Counted from the first letter of the stretch, positions 25,079-34,631 are shown. The stretch: 64,000 nucleotides of DNA from CAVTRI01 sp963737075 (GCA_963737075.1 CAVTRI010000002.1:1612001-1676000); one strand, 5' to 3'. The notes: a model not told the origin generated them from the sequence alone. Program-made: numbers and translations.

Positions 25079-26426
25079 ATGTGCGAGCTGTTGACAGGTT
25101 TGCGCGATGCGGCGGTCGCGTACGGCCGCGCCTTCGACGCTGCCCTCCTGTCTCGGGCTGACGCTGAGGCGGTCGTCCAGTACGCAGCGACCATCGAGCG
25201 CGTAATGGGGACGGTGAAAGCCCTGGCCGCCGCCCGCCTCGCTGGCCGCGCTGGTGAGGGCGGGGCGCCGGCCAAGCAGGACGTTCGGCGGCTGGCGGCC
25301 TCCACCGGAACCAGCGTGGGCGCCGCCCACGCCGCGCTGGCGCTGGGCCGGCGTTTGGCAGACCAGGCCGAACTGGCGGAACTCGCTCGCATCGGCGCGC
25401 TGTCGGTCGAGCAGGCGGGTCTGATCGCGGCGGCAGGGGAGACCATCCCGTCGTCGACGGAGGCGTTGGTCGCCCAGGCTGAAGCGGGGGCAAGTGTGGC
25501 GGAATTACGTCAAGAAGTGGCGAAAGTCAAAGCTGCAGCGAGATCCGACCCAGAGGCCCACCGTCAGCAGATTCACCGCAACCGTCGGCTCCGGACCTGG
25601 ACCGATCCCGACGGAGTGTGGCACATCGCAGGATGCGGCAACCCGGAGCGGGGCGCTCAGGTCGACGCCGCGCTCGGCGCCGCTGGCCGACGGATTCTTC
25701 GACGAGGCCCGTCGCTCAGGAGCGCGCGAGCATCCCGAGGCCTACCGCTTCGATGCGTTGGTGGCCCTGGCCGAGGGAGTGACCGCCCAGGATGGGCCGG
25801 CTGGCGGTGACCCGGCCACACTCGCCAGCGAGGACTTCACACACGGCAGCCCCACCGAGCCCGCCGACAGCGGTGAGCATGATCCTCCTGCGCATTCCGG
25901 CAAAAAGAAGCGACGCCGACGCAAAGGCGCCCCGGTGAAGCTGCTGCTGCGGGTGGATCTGGACACCTTCTTACGGGGCGTCCCTGCCGAAGGAGAGACG
26001 TGTGACCTGGTCGGCTACGGGCCCATCAGCATGTCCGCGGTGCGCGAGCTCCTGGAGTCCGGCGACCCCTTCGTGGCGGCGATACTCACAAAAGCGAAGC
26101 CGATCGTCGGGGTCGCCCATCTCGGTCGTCAGCCCACCGCCCACCAGCAGTCAGCGTTGCAGTGGCTGTATCCGTCGTGCGCCGTGTTGGGGTGCCCCCA
26201 TCAGGCGCATCTGCAAACCGATCATCGCATCGACTGGGCGAAGACCCATTTCACGGTCTTCGACCTGCTCGATCGGCTGTGCGTCTTCCATCACCGGCTG
26301 AAAACCATTGAGGGTTGGGCCCTCCTTCCGGGTACGGGCAAGCGGGCGTTTGTCCCGCCCGGAGATCCCCGCCACCCGCGCGACCCGCGCCACCCGCGCC
26401 ATCCAGATCACGGCCGAGCCGCCTGA
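25079..26426 (+). pseudogene. DUF222 / 13E12-type HNH endonuclease, frameshifted
   Basis: This family is multicopy in actinobacteria and resembles mobile nucleases; its role is uncertain. Residues 1 to ~200 form the helical DUF222 part (frame from ATG 25079), and the HNH part follows in the next frame (ADGFFDEARRSG onward), ending at TGA 26424-26426. One extra base near 25682 (GGCGCCGCTGGCC) breaks the frame. The C-terminal nuclease has CAVLGC, QTDHRIDW and CVFHHR, the expected zinc and HNH residues. A basic KKKRRRRKG stretch lies between. The Pro/His-rich tail ends in HPDHGRAA, which is repeated downstream as DNA. It could be intact if the base is an assembly error. Confidence 0.75.
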
Positions 26427-26590
26427 TCCCAGCCGACCGCCGAGACGAACGACCCCAGCCCCGGTTACGCCGGCGGCGCCAGAACCTTGACAATTTCGTA
26501 CACCCAGCGACCCTCGCCACCCCAACCACGGCCGAGCCGCCTGATGCCACGCGCCACAGAAGCCATCCTGACCACGGCCGAGCCGCATGA
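26400..26590. repeat. Three direct copies of a 27-bp repeat
   Basis: Copies lie at 26400-26426, 26518-26544 and 26564-26590, sharing ACGGCCGAGCCGC(C/A)TGA. The first contains the HNH stop codon; the third ends two bases before the stop of the convergent EthD-like gene. Spacing is irregular (118 and 46 bp). They may come from local duplication of the gene end. Confidence 0.75.
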
Positions 26591-26592
26591 CC

Positions 26593-27312
26593 TCAGGCCC
26601 CGCGGGCGCTCGCCTCGGCGCTCACCGGCCACTCCCGGACGAACATCGAACCCGTCTCGGTCGGCGACATGAAGCTCTCGGCCTCGGTTCGCAACGCCGC
26701 CTCCTGCCGGGCCGCGAAGTACGCCTGGCGTTCACGGAGGTGCTCGAGGTGGTCGAAGTACACCTCGTTGATGGCGTCAAAGGGCCATGCGTGACCCTCT
26801 AGGAGCAGGGGATGGTTCTGGATGTAGGCCAGGCCCCGTGCCTGCTCGGGAATCGCTTCGCCGCCCAGGCGGCCGGCCTGGCCGCGCCACCGTTCAAGGA
26901 ACTCCTCGAGCGTGAGTCGCGGGTTCCGTTTGCCGAACGACATCATCTTCAACCGGTCACCCCCCGTCTGCCACCGGAGGTCGATGTAATCCTCGCCCCG
27001 CATGACGACCTCCTCGGCGACCACCGAACAGGAGGACCCGCCCAAGAGAGATGATCCGATGCGTAACTCCGGGTTGGCGGCGGTCAGCCGGGCGTCGGTC
27101 TCCAGGGCCGCACCGCGGTCGGTGAACCACTGGATGTCCACGGCGGCGAACGGAGGCGGCGGGAATCCAGCCTCGGTGAGCGGCGCGGCCACCGATACCC
27201 GTACAGGTGGGTCTGATGGCCGAGCGCCGAGCGCTTGCGCCCAGTGGGACGCCAGCGTCTCCGCGAGCCCCGGTTGTCCGTCCAGAAAACGCAGCACCTT
27301 GAACATCGTCAT
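26593..27312 (-). CDS. EthD-like dimeric alpha/beta-barrel protein (two barrel units)
   Basis: A 239-aa protein with two ferredoxin-like halves. The second (RNPRLTLEEFLERWRGQAGRLG, then YIQNHPLLLEG and FDAINEVYFDHLEHL) fits the EthD family, small proteins near P450s and ring-degradation genes whose biochemical role is poorly known. The first half (MFKVLRFLDGQPG) is a weaker repeat. The start is ATG at 27310-27312 with little ribosome-site support. Divergent from the MaoC gene by 47 bp and convergent with the HNH gene. Could remove or bind an unstable intermediate; tentative. Confidence 0.8.
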   Translation of the reverse strand: MTMFKVLRFLDGQPGLAETLASHWAQALGARPSDPPVRVSVAAPLTEAGFPPPPFAAVDIQWFTDRGAALETDARLTAANPELRIGSSLLGGSSCSVVAEEVVMRGEDYIDLRWQTGGDRLKMMSFGKRNPRLTLEEFLERWRGQAGRLGGEAIPEQARGLAYIQNHPLLLEGHAWPFDAINEVYFDHLEHLRERQAYFAARQEAALRTEAESFMSPTETGSMFVREWPVSAEASARGA

Positions 27313-27359
27313 TCGCTCGCAGGGTAGCCACTGCCTTGCCTTCGGAACCCGCCGGTAGC

Positions 27360-28208
27360 ATGCCGGACGTGGCCGGTGCGGGCGTGCTGGTGGGCGAACG
27401 CCGGGGACCGTTTCACGGGTCCCTCGATACCGCGCTGATACGCCGGTACGCGGCGGCCACCAATGACCGGTCGCCGCAAGTGCAAGCAGGCAAGGCGGTC
27501 CCGCCCGTCGCCGTGGTCACCCTCATATGGGACGCCCAGAACGCCGGTCGGAACGCCGCCGTGTCCAAGGAGGTCCAGACTCGTGCGACGGGCGGGGTGC
27601 ACGGCGAACATGAGGTCGTGGTGCACCGGCCGATCGTGCCGGGCGAGCCGCTGCGCACCTGGGTGGAGGGATACGGAGCGCGGCCCGCTGGCCGACACGT
27701 CCTTACCACGCTACGTTTTTTCACCGTCGACAGGGACGGTGCTCTGGTCGCCGAGCAGTGGTGGACCACGGTGTATCTGAACACTAGCTGCGAGCCTGTG
27801 GGCTCCCCGGCCCCCGATCACGCCTTCCCGGAGGAGGCGCGGGGCCGTCCCGCGGGCACCTACACCGTGGCGGTGGACCATGGCATGGCGCGGCGATACG
27901 CCGAAGTGTCGAATGACTGGTCCGCCCATCACTTCGACCTCGCAGCGGCCGAACAGAGCGGCTTTGGCCGGCTCTTCCTGCACGGGCTCTGCACGATGGC
28001 CCTGTGCGCCCAGGGGGTCGTCGCCACGGTTGCCGAGGGCGACCCGGAACGAGTTCACCGGCTGGCAGTACGCTTCGCGTCGCCGACGTTCCTTGGTGAG
28101 CACCTCGCCGTCCGGATATACGACGCCGGGGGGCTGGCCTACGCATTCGAAGCTGAGAGTGCCGGGGCGACCGTCATCACCCACGGACGAGCGGAGCTCC
28201 GAGCCTAA
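27360..28208 (+). CDS. MaoC-like double hot-dog protein
   Basis: Two hot-dog domains in 282 aa, as in enoyl-CoA hydratases or acyl-CoA thioesterases of the MaoC/FAS1B type. The second domain keeps the hydratase catalytic pair in SNDWSAHHFD (Asp and His). The first reads TNDRSPQVQ, with the His lost, so only one active site is expected, as in other double hot-dog hydratases. The start chosen is ATG at 27360; TTG at 27336 is possible. It is the first gene of a tight operon with CaiB, sulfatase, lipocalin-like and sulfotransferase genes. Role: hydration of an enoyl-CoA formed from the CaiB-activated acid, or thioester hydrolysis. Confidence 0.88.
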   Translation: MPDVAGAGVLVGERRGPFHGSLDTALIRRYAAATNDRSPQVQAGKAVPPVAVVTLIWDAQNAGRNAAVSKEVQTRATGGVHGEHEVVVHRPIVPGEPLRTWVEGYGARPAGRHVLTTLRFFTVDRDGALVAEQWWTTVYLNTSCEPVGSPAPDHAFPEEARGRPAGTYTVAVDHGMARRYAEVSNDWSAHHFDLAAAEQSGFGRLFLHGLCTMALCAQGVVATVAEGDPERVHRLAVRFASPTFLGEHLAVRIYDAGGLAYAFEAESAGATVITHGRAELRA

Positions 28209-28217
28209 AGTTGGGCG

Positions 28218-29435
28218 GTGACCAATCCGCTCGCCAACGTGCGCGTGATCGAGGTCGCTTCGCATGTGTTCGTGCCCATAGCCGGCGGCGTGTTCACCGA
28301 ATGGGGGGCGGAGGTCATCAAGATCGAGCATCCCGAGACCGGCGACCCCTACCGAGGGCTGGTCACCGTGGGGCTGCACAAGCTCCACCACGGCGTGGAC
28401 ACCAGCTTCCAGATGGCCAACCGGGGAAAGCGGTCCGTGGGTCTCGACCTGAAACACCCGGAGGGGCGCCGCCTGCTGTCGCGGTTCCTCGCGACCACCG
28501 ACGTCTTCATGACCAGCCTGCTCCCGGACGCGCGCCGCCGGTTGCAGATCGACGTGGAAGACGTGCGCAGGGACAGCCCGGAGATCATCTACGTGCGGGG
28601 GACGGCATTCGGCCCACGGGGCCCTGACGCCGGTCGTGGCGGGTATGACGCCGGTGCTTACTGGTCGCGGACGGGTATGCAGCACATCCTGACGCCGCCC
28701 GAATCAGCGTTTCCGCAAGTGGCGAGGCCGGCCTTCGGCGACGTGGTCGGCGGGCTCGGGATCGCAGCCGCTGTCGGCGCCGCGCTGTACCGCCGGGTGA
28801 CCACGGGAGAGACGTCCGTTATCGACGCCTCGCTGTTGGCGTCCGGCATGTGGCAGGTCCAGGTAGACCTGATGAACGCATGCCTCGACGACGTGGAAAC
28901 CCCGCGGCTGACACCGGGGCGTCATGACGCTTGGAACCCGCTGATGCTCCCGTACCGGACCGCGGACGGTCGCTTTATCGCGCTGCAAATGCTGGCGCCG
29001 GACCAGCACTGGCAGGAGCTGTGCAAGACGCTCGGCGAGCCCGAGATGGCCAACGATCCGCGGTTTGCCGACCTCGACGCCCGGCGCCATAACGCGCCCG
29101 CCTGTATCGAATGGCTCGACGCCGTGTTCGCCAAGCGGAGCCTTGAGGAGTGGCAACGTGTGCTCGCCGACTTCGACGGCGGATGGGTCACGGTCCAGCA
29201 GCCCCAGGAGGTGGCTGGCGACCCGCAGGTCGAAGCCAACGCCTACCTCAGATCAGTGGACGTCGGCAACGGGGCCTCGTTGCCGATGGTGGCGTCTCCC
29301 GTTCAGTTCGACGAGCAACCCAACCGGCCGACCCGGGGACCCGAGCACGGGGAGCACACCGAGGCTGTGCTCCTCGAGCTCGGTCTCGACTGGGACGAGA
29401 TCGGCGGCCTGAAACAGCGCCGGGTTATCGTCTGA
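28218..29435 (+). CDS. CaiB/BaiF family CoA-transferase
   Basis: A 405-aa type III CoA-transferase with GAEVIKIEHPE near residue 35, KRSVGLDLKHPEG near 80 and the catalytic Asp in PAFGDVVGG. The start is GTG at 28218, nine bases after the MaoC stop. The first family glycines are somewhat changed (HVFVPIAGG), as in mycobacterial members of sterol regulons. Within the operon it should load CoA on an acid that MaoC hydrates, with the sulfatase unmasking or the sulfotransferase masking a hydroxyl on the same skeleton (inference). Confidence 0.93.
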   Translation: MTNPLANVRVIEVASHVFVPIAGGVFTEWGAEVIKIEHPETGDPYRGLVTVGLHKLHHGVDTSFQMANRGKRSVGLDLKHPEGRRLLSRFLATTDVFMTSLLPDARRRLQIDVEDVRRDSPEIIYVRGTAFGPRGPDAGRGGYDAGAYWSRTGMQHILTPPESAFPQVARPAFGDVVGGLGIAAAVGAALYRRVTTGETSVIDASLLASGMWQVQVDLMNACLDDVETPRLTPGRHDAWNPLMLPYRTADGRFIALQMLAPDQHWQELCKTLGEPEMANDPRFADLDARRHNAPACIEWLDAVFAKRSLEEWQRVLADFDGGWVTVQQPQEVAGDPQVEANAYLRSVDVGNGASLPMVASPVQFDEQPNRPTRGPEHGEHTEAVLLELGLDWDEIGGLKQRRVIV

Positions 29436-29439
29436 AGCC

Positions 29440-31725
29440 ATGCCCCTGACAACGCGCCCCGAGCTGGGCTTGACGGCAGCAGACACCGCGCTGCGGTATC
29501 CAAGCGTGGCCAAGCCGCCCGCCGGGGCGCCGAACGTGGTGGTGATCGTGCTCGATGACCTGGGGTTCGGTCAGCTGGGGTGCTTCGGCTCCGACATCGA
29601 CACCCCCAACATCGACCGCTTGGCGGCCGGCGGCCTGCGCTACAACCGGTTCCACGTGACGGCCCTGTGCTCGCCCACGCGCGCCAGTCTCTTGACGGGT
29701 CGCAATCATCACGCGGTTGGGATGGGGTTCCTGGCGGATATACCCTTGGCGTTTCCCGGGTACACGGCGAGAATCCCCAAGACGGCCGCTCCGCTTCCCC
29801 GTATCTTGCGGGACGCCGGCTACAGCACGTTCGCGGTGGGCAAGTGGCACCTCGTGCCGCGAGGGGAGCGCTCACCCGCCGGGCCGTTCGACCGTTGGCC
29901 GCTGGGCATGGGTTTCGACCGCTTCTACGGTTTTCTGCAGGGCGACACCAATCAGTGGACGCCCAACCTGGTGTCGGACAACCATTATGTCGACCCGCCG
30001 GCACGACCCGATGACGGCTATCACCTCACCGAGGATCTGGCCAAGACTGCAATCCGTCTGGTGCACGACCAGCGGTATGCGGCGCCGGGCAAGCCCTTTC
30101 TCCTCTACTTTGCTCTGGGCGCCATGCACGCCCCGCACCACGTGCCGACGGAGTGGGTGGCGCCGTATCAAGGTCGCTTCGACGTCGGATGGGACCGCTG
30201 GCGGGAAGAGGTGTTCGCCCGCCAGCTCGATATTGGCGTGGTACCCCCGGGTACGGTCCTCACCGAGCGGCCGCCGTGGGTGACGGCCTGGGCCGATCTT
30301 TCGCCGAATGCACGCCGCATGCATGCGCGCGCTCACGAGGTATATGCCGGCTTTCTCACCCACACTGACGCCCAGATCGGCTGCCTGGTTGCCGCACTCG
30401 ATCGGATCGGTGCGCTCGAAAACACGGTGATCCTGTTGCTGTCAGACAACGGGGCCAGCGCCGAGGGCGGCCAGCATGGGACCTTCAACGAGCATCGGTT
30501 TTCGTCGCGCTTGCCAGAAACGGTGGAAGGCAACGTCGCCCGCCTCGACGAATGGGGCGGTTTCCGGTCATACAACCATTACTCGTGGGGCTGGGCCTGG
30601 GCGGGCAACACCCCGTTCCGGCTGTGGAAGCGGTACACGTGGCTCGGCGGCGTCAGGACGCCGCTCGTGGTGCACTGGCCGGCGGGCATTGGGGCTCGCG
30701 GCGCCATCCGAAGCCAGTTTTGTCACGTCGCCGACCTGGCGCCCACGGTGCTCGATCTGTGCGGTGTGGAAGTCCCCGACGTGGTGGACGGCGTATCCCA
30801 GCAACCGCTGGATGGGGCAACCCTGAGGTCGACCTTCAGCGACGAGGACATGCCGGCTCCTCGCCAGGTCCAGTACTTCGAGATGCTGGGCTCACGCGCG
30901 ATCGTCAAAGGCAGGTGGAAGGCGACGACCGACCACGTGTCCAACGGCGTCGTGGACGAGGAACAGTTAATGTTGGGGAGCCGTAGCTTCTCGTCCGACC
31001 ACTGGGCCCTGTACAACCTCGACGAAGACTTCTCAGAGGCAGTGGATGTGTCGGCGGAGCATCCGGAGGTCGTGCGGCAGTTGCAGGAGCTGTGGCTGGC
31101 TGAGGCGGGCCGCAATCAGGTCATGCCAATGGCCGATGGCCTCACCGATCGGTTCGGGGCCATGATCCCCAGCGACTATCCGAGCGCCAACCGGGCGGTG
31201 TTTCATCCGGGCGGGTCGCCGATCGCGGAAGATGCCATCCCGTTTTTGGGCTTGGGATTCGAGATGGGAGTCGAGGCAGACGTGCCTCCCGGTGGGGCGG
31301 AAGGCGTCCTGTTCGCCTTTGGCGACTGGAACGGCGGCTACGCGCTTTACGGCCGCGACGGGGTGCTGCGGTTCACGTTCTGCCCGGCCGGTGAGCCGGT
31401 CACCGCCAGCGCGGATCGCGTCGTTCCTCCGGGCCGGCATCGCATTTCGGCCGCGTTCCGTCCCGGCGAGGGTCCCGGCGGCGAGTTCGTGCTGGCGTGC
31501 GACGGGGAGGTCATCGGTTCGGCCGCCATCTCCACGTCGCTCCCCATCGTCTTGCAGCACGGCGGGGGTCACCTGTGCCTTGGGTTCGACCGGGGATTCC
31601 CGGTGTGCGACGACTACACACCGCCATCTCCGTGGCAGGGAGCCATCCACGAGATGGTCGTCGAGACGCCCTCGTTTGGCCCACCGGCCGCCGCCGACGT
31701 GCGTTCCGCCATGCACGCTGACTGA
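29440..31725 (+). CDS. Arylsulfatase-type sulfatase (type I, formylglycine)
   Basis: A 761-aa alkaline-phosphatase-fold sulfatase that hydrolyses sulfate esters. The metal-binding DD of VLDDLGFG is at ~39-40; the formylglycine motif CSPTRASLLTG supplies the Cys converted by a maturase; LLLSDNGAS gives the late Asp-Asn pair. There is no signal peptide, so it acts in the cytoplasm. The length and the C-terminal ~200-residue beta domain match actinobacterial arylsulfatases. It lies four bases after the CaiB gene. The formylglycine-generating enzyme is not in the window. The substrate is probably a sulfated aryl, sterol or terpenoid alcohol. Confidence 0.95.
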   Translation: MPLTTRPELGLTAADTALRYPSVAKPPAGAPNVVVIVLDDLGFGQLGCFGSDIDTPNIDRLAAGGLRYNRFHVTALCSPTRASLLTGRNHHAVGMGFLADIPLAFPGYTARIPKTAAPLPRILRDAGYSTFAVGKWHLVPRGERSPAGPFDRWPLGMGFDRFYGFLQGDTNQWTPNLVSDNHYVDPPARPDDGYHLTEDLAKTAIRLVHDQRYAAPGKPFLLYFALGAMHAPHHVPTEWVAPYQGRFDVGWDRWREEVFARQLDIGVVPPGTVLTERPPWVTAWADLSPNARRMHARAHEVYAGFLTHTDAQIGCLVAALDRIGALENTVILLLSDNGASAEGGQHGTFNEHRFSSRLPETVEGNVARLDEWGGFRSYNHYSWGWAWAGNTPFRLWKRYTWLGGVRTPLVVHWPAGIGARGAIRSQFCHVADLAPTVLDLCGVEVPDVVDGVSQQPLDGATLRSTFSDEDMPAPRQVQYFEMLGSRAIVKGRWKATTDHVSNGVVDEEQLMLGSRSFSSDHWALYNLDEDFSEAVDVSAEHPEVVRQLQELWLAEAGRNQVMPMADGLTDRFGAMIPSDYPSANRAVFHPGGSPIAEDAIPFLGLGFEMGVEADVPPGGAEGVLFAFGDWNGGYALYGRDGVLRFTFCPAGEPVTASADRVVPPGRHRISAAFRPGEGPGGEFVLACDGEVIGSAAISTSLPIVLQHGGGHLCLGFDRGFPVCDDYTPPSPWQGAIHEMVVETPSFGPPAAADVRSAMHAD

Positions 31726-31762
31726 CGTGACGCACGATGATTGATGTAGAGAGGAGAACACC

Positions 31763-32803
31763 ATGGCCATCGATTTGACCGGGGGTTTGAGCGACGACCG
31801 CGAGTATGTCTTCGCGACGCAGCCAGAAGACCCCGAGATGCGAGAGTCGGTCAACGTGTGGGTGTGGGATGACGGCGAGGAGTTCGGGATGCCTCGCATC
31901 GGCATTGAGGCCGTCGGCGACCAGTGGGAGACCCACGACCTGCAGGTGAACATGGCGTTCGCCGATGGGCGGGTGCTGAACATCTTCGACTCCGGGAAGG
32001 TGCACAACCCGCTCGGGCCCGACGACCGGGCGCGGATCCTGGGCGCCGGGCCGCTGTCGTTCGAGCTGATCGAGCCGTTCCGCCAGTGGCGTTGCCGGCT
32101 GGACGGCACCGCGATCCAGACGACGGTCGAAGCGCAGCTTGCCGGCTGGAAGCCCGGGCGCGACAGGGGCCCCGTCGTGCCGGTGGAGCTCGCCCTGGAC
32201 ATCCGGTCGGCGGTGCCGCCGTGGGAGGGCGGCACCCTGTCGGAAGAAGCCGGGCGGGTGCTTGCCAACCAGGACGAGGGCGCCCTCATGGGCGGTCCGC
32301 GCTTCGAGCAGCTTTTCCGCGCCACGGGCAGGCTTCGGGTGGGCGATGAGATGCACGAGCTGCACGGAGGCGGCTTGCGGATCCGGCGCCAGGGCGTTCG
32401 CCGGCTGGCGACGTTTCGCGGTCACGCCTGGCAATCGACGGTATTTCCGAGCGGCCGGGCGTTCGGCCACTGCGTCTATCCTCCGCGCACCGATGGCAAG
32501 CCCACGTTCAACGAGGGCTTTCTGTTCGACGGTGATGGCAGCCTGATCCCCGCGCGGGTGGTGTCCGCACCGTGGCTGCGGAGCCTGCGGCCGACGGGCC
32601 AGGACGTGTCGGTCGTGCTCGAGACCGCGCGAGGCACGACGACGATCGCAGGTGACACCGTCCTGTCGACGTTCCACGACATGAGCCCCCACGTGCCCGG
32701 CTTCTGGTTGCAGCAGGCCATCGCTCACTACACCTGGGACGGCGAAACCGCGAACGGGATGCTGGAGCGGTCGAGTCCCGGAGATCAGATCGATCGAGCA
32801 TGA
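31763..32803 (+). CDS. Lipocalin-like (AttH/CrtC-type) uncharacterised protein
   Basis: A 346-aa beta-rich protein. Two halves (VNVWVWDDGEEFGMPRIG and RQGVRRLATFRGHAWQST regions) look like the paired beta-barrels of the AttH/CrtC hydratase-like group and related actinobacterial DUF families found beside sterol genes. The recurrent W, G and D pattern fits a hydrophobic-ligand pocket. No catalytic residues can be named with confidence. The start is ATG at 31763 after GAGGAG; the stop overlaps the sulfotransferase ATG (ATGA). Being coupled between a sulfatase and a sulfotransferase points to binding or modifying the same lipid-like substrate. Family assignment tentative. Confidence 0.75.
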   Translation: MAIDLTGGLSDDREYVFATQPEDPEMRESVNVWVWDDGEEFGMPRIGIEAVGDQWETHDLQVNMAFADGRVLNIFDSGKVHNPLGPDDRARILGAGPLSFELIEPFRQWRCRLDGTAIQTTVEAQLAGWKPGRDRGPVVPVELALDIRSAVPPWEGGTLSEEAGRVLANQDEGALMGGPRFEQLFRATGRLRVGDEMHELHGGGLRIRRQGVRRLATFRGHAWQSTVFPSGRAFGHCVYPPRTDGKPTFNEGFLFDGDGSLIPARVVSAPWLRSLRPTGQDVSVVLETARGTTTIAGDTVLSTFHDMSPHVPGFWLQQAIAHYTWDGETANGMLERSSPGDQIDRA

Positions 32804-33954
32804 CGCCTTTGCACATGGATGATCTGGTCGCAGCGGCCCAGGGCGCGACCGGGCTGGGCGACTTCGGGGAGGACGGGTTCCGGGAAGGACTGGAGCGCCT
32901 GGTCCGGGCTCTGGACGAAGAGGCGCAGCTCAACCCGATCGGCCAGGCGGCGCTGCGCGGCCAGATCATCGGTCTGCTCTCGCAGCGATTGCAGATCGAA
33001 GACTGGTACTGCCGACACCCGGAGATCGAGGATGAGCCGATCGTCGCTCCCCTGATCGGTTTGTCGCTTCCCCGCACCGGCTCGACCGCGCTGTCGTTCC
33101 TGCTCGCACAGGACCCCAACACCCGCTCGTTGCGCACCTGGGAGGCGTCGGAGCCGTGCCCGCCTCCCTCCACCGTCGAGGGCCCAGATCCGCGTATCGC
33201 GCGGGCCGAGGCGGCCATGGAACGACAGAAGCGGGAATCGCCCCGTCAAGCCGCGCTCGTACCGGCATCGGCGACGGGCCCGCAGGAGTGCCAGCTGCTC
33301 ATGGCCCTGGACTTCAAGGCCCAGATCTTCCAGGCGTTCGCGCACATCCCGTCCTACTCGGACTGGCTGCTCTACGAGGCCGATCTGACTTCCACGTACC
33401 TGTACGAGCGCCGGACCCTGAAGCTGCTGCAGTGGGGTAGCCCGAGTCGCCCGTGGAGGCTCAAATGCCCTACCCACCTGCTGTTTCTCGACGACCTGAA
33501 CAGGGCGTTTCCCGACGCACGGTTCGTGATGACCCACCGCGACCCCACCGAGGTCATCGTGTCCGTGGCGGACCTCTACGCAGAGTTCGGCCGGATGTTC
33601 AGCGATGATCTCGACCTGCACTATCTCGGCGCCGTCAATGTGGAGCACTGGTCGGTAGGCATGCGGCGAGCGCTCGCATTCCGTGACGGAGGGGCCGACA
33701 ACCGGTTCTACGACATCGACTTTCGAGCCATGCAGCGAGACCCGATCGGAGAGGTCCGCGGTCTTTACGCCTGGCTGGGCGAGCCGGTCACCGAGGAGTT
33801 CGAGGCTGGCATGAAGCGATGGTGGCATGACAACGCGGAGAGCCGGGAGGCGAGTGTCCATCCCGATCCGGGCGTCTTCGGGATCGACCTCGATCGGGTC
33901 CGCCCGCTTTTCGCCGATTACACTAGCCGCATGGCCGGCTGGACCGCCCGTTGA
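32800..33954 (+). CDS. Sulfotransferase family protein
   Basis: A PAPS-dependent sulfotransferase of 384 aa. The 5'-phosphosulfate loop is LSLPRTGSTAL (~88-98), and the 3'-phosphate motif is FVMTHRDPTEVIVS. An internal EWxx-like catalytic region is not obvious. It transfers sulfate to a hydroxyl or amine of a small hydrophobic acceptor in the cytoplasm. The ATG overlaps the stop of the lipocalin-like gene. Having both a sulfatase and a sulfotransferase in one operon suggests reversible sulfation, or that the annotated sulfotransferase has a different acceptor. It is the last gene of the operon, convergent with a methyltransferase by eight bases. Confidence 0.92.
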   Translation: MTPLHMDDLVAAAQGATGLGDFGEDGFREGLERLVRALDEEAQLNPIGQAALRGQIIGLLSQRLQIEDWYCRHPEIEDEPIVAPLIGLSLPRTGSTALSFLLAQDPNTRSLRTWEASEPCPPPSTVEGPDPRIARAEAAMERQKRESPRQAALVPASATGPQECQLLMALDFKAQIFQAFAHIPSYSDWLLYEADLTSTYLYERRTLKLLQWGSPSRPWRLKCPTHLLFLDDLNRAFPDARFVMTHRDPTEVIVSVADLYAEFGRMFSDDLDLHYLGAVNVEHWSVGMRRALAFRDGGADNRFYDIDFRAMQRDPIGEVRGLYAWLGEPVTEEFEAGMKRWWHDNAESREASVHPDPGVFGIDLDRVRPLFADYTSRMAGWTAR

Positions 33955-33962
33955 GGATGAGC

Positions 33963-34631
33963 TCAGGCTGGCTTCCGGGCGACGCCTTCGTATGCGAAGC
34001 CCGAGAACTCCGAAGCTGTCGTAAGGCCACGGGCGACCGAAGATGACGAGCGGCCGGTACGGCTCTCCAGAGCCATGTTGTAGGTGCGGATCAGCTCGAG
34101 GGTGAGCCCGGAGCGGTCGATCAGCTGGTCGATCGAGCGGTTGAGGTGACAGCCGCCGAAAAGCTTGCCCCAGAAGGGCGTCATGCGGTCTTGCCACTCG
34201 GCGACGCGCGGGTTCGGCGACCGACCGTGCTCCACGAAATGCAGCGTGCCTCCCGGCCGCAGCACTCGGCGAACCTCTTCCAGGGCTTGATCGACATCGG
34301 GGATGGTGCACAACGTCCAGGTCACCAGGACGTGGTCGACGGCGCCGTCCGCCAGCGGAAGATGCTGGCCGTCCTCGCCTATGAACTCGACCGGTATGCC
34401 GGCCTCGGCAATGCGCCGGCCGGCCAATTGACGCCCGACGACGGCGGGCTCCACGGCGACGAGCCGAGTGACCCCAGCCGGGAGGTGCGGGAGATTTCGC
34501 CCGGATCCGAAGCCGAGCTCCAATACCAGGCCCGACAGGCCGCTACAGACCCGTGCCCGGGTGGGGTCCATCGCCTTGCCCAGCAACACATTCGTAAGGC
34601 GGGGGAGCACCTTGTCTGTGTAGAAGGCCAT
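33963..34631 (-). CDS. Class I SAM-dependent methyltransferase
   Basis: A 222-aa methyltransferase of the Methyltransf_11 type. SAM motif I is VLELGFGSGRNLPHL, the acidic loop AVEPA follows, and motif III is VLRPGGTLHFVEHG. Homologues are often labelled phosphatidylethanolamine or ubiquinone-like methyltransferases without proof. The start is ATG at 34629-34631; a TTG three codons upstream is possible, and AGGA lies ~11 bases away. It is leftward, following the luciferase-like gene at 34692. Substrate unknown. Confidence 0.88.
   Translation of the reverse strand: MAFYTDKVLPRLTNVLLGKAMDPTRARVCSGLSGLVLELGFGSGRNLPHLPAGVTRLVAVEPAVVGRQLAGRRIAEAGIPVEFIGEDGQHLPLADGAVDHVLVTWTLCTIPDVDQALEEVRRVLRPGGTLHFVEHGRSPNPRVAEWQDRMTPFWGKLFGGCHLNRSIDQLIDRSGLTLELIRTYNMALESRTGRSSSSVARGLTTASEFSGFAYEGVARKPA

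Noticed and set aside
23841..25493. Extended 550-codon version of the phosphotransferase
   Set aside because: The first ~190 codons are antisense to the DUF222 gene and Pro/Arg-rich; the kinase fold begins after ATG at 24923.
26368..26400. CCCGCC/CCCGCG tandem runs at the HNH gene tail as a possible CRISPR-like or regulatory repeat
   Set aside because: They encode a low-complexity Pro-Arg-His tail, are too short and have no spacers.
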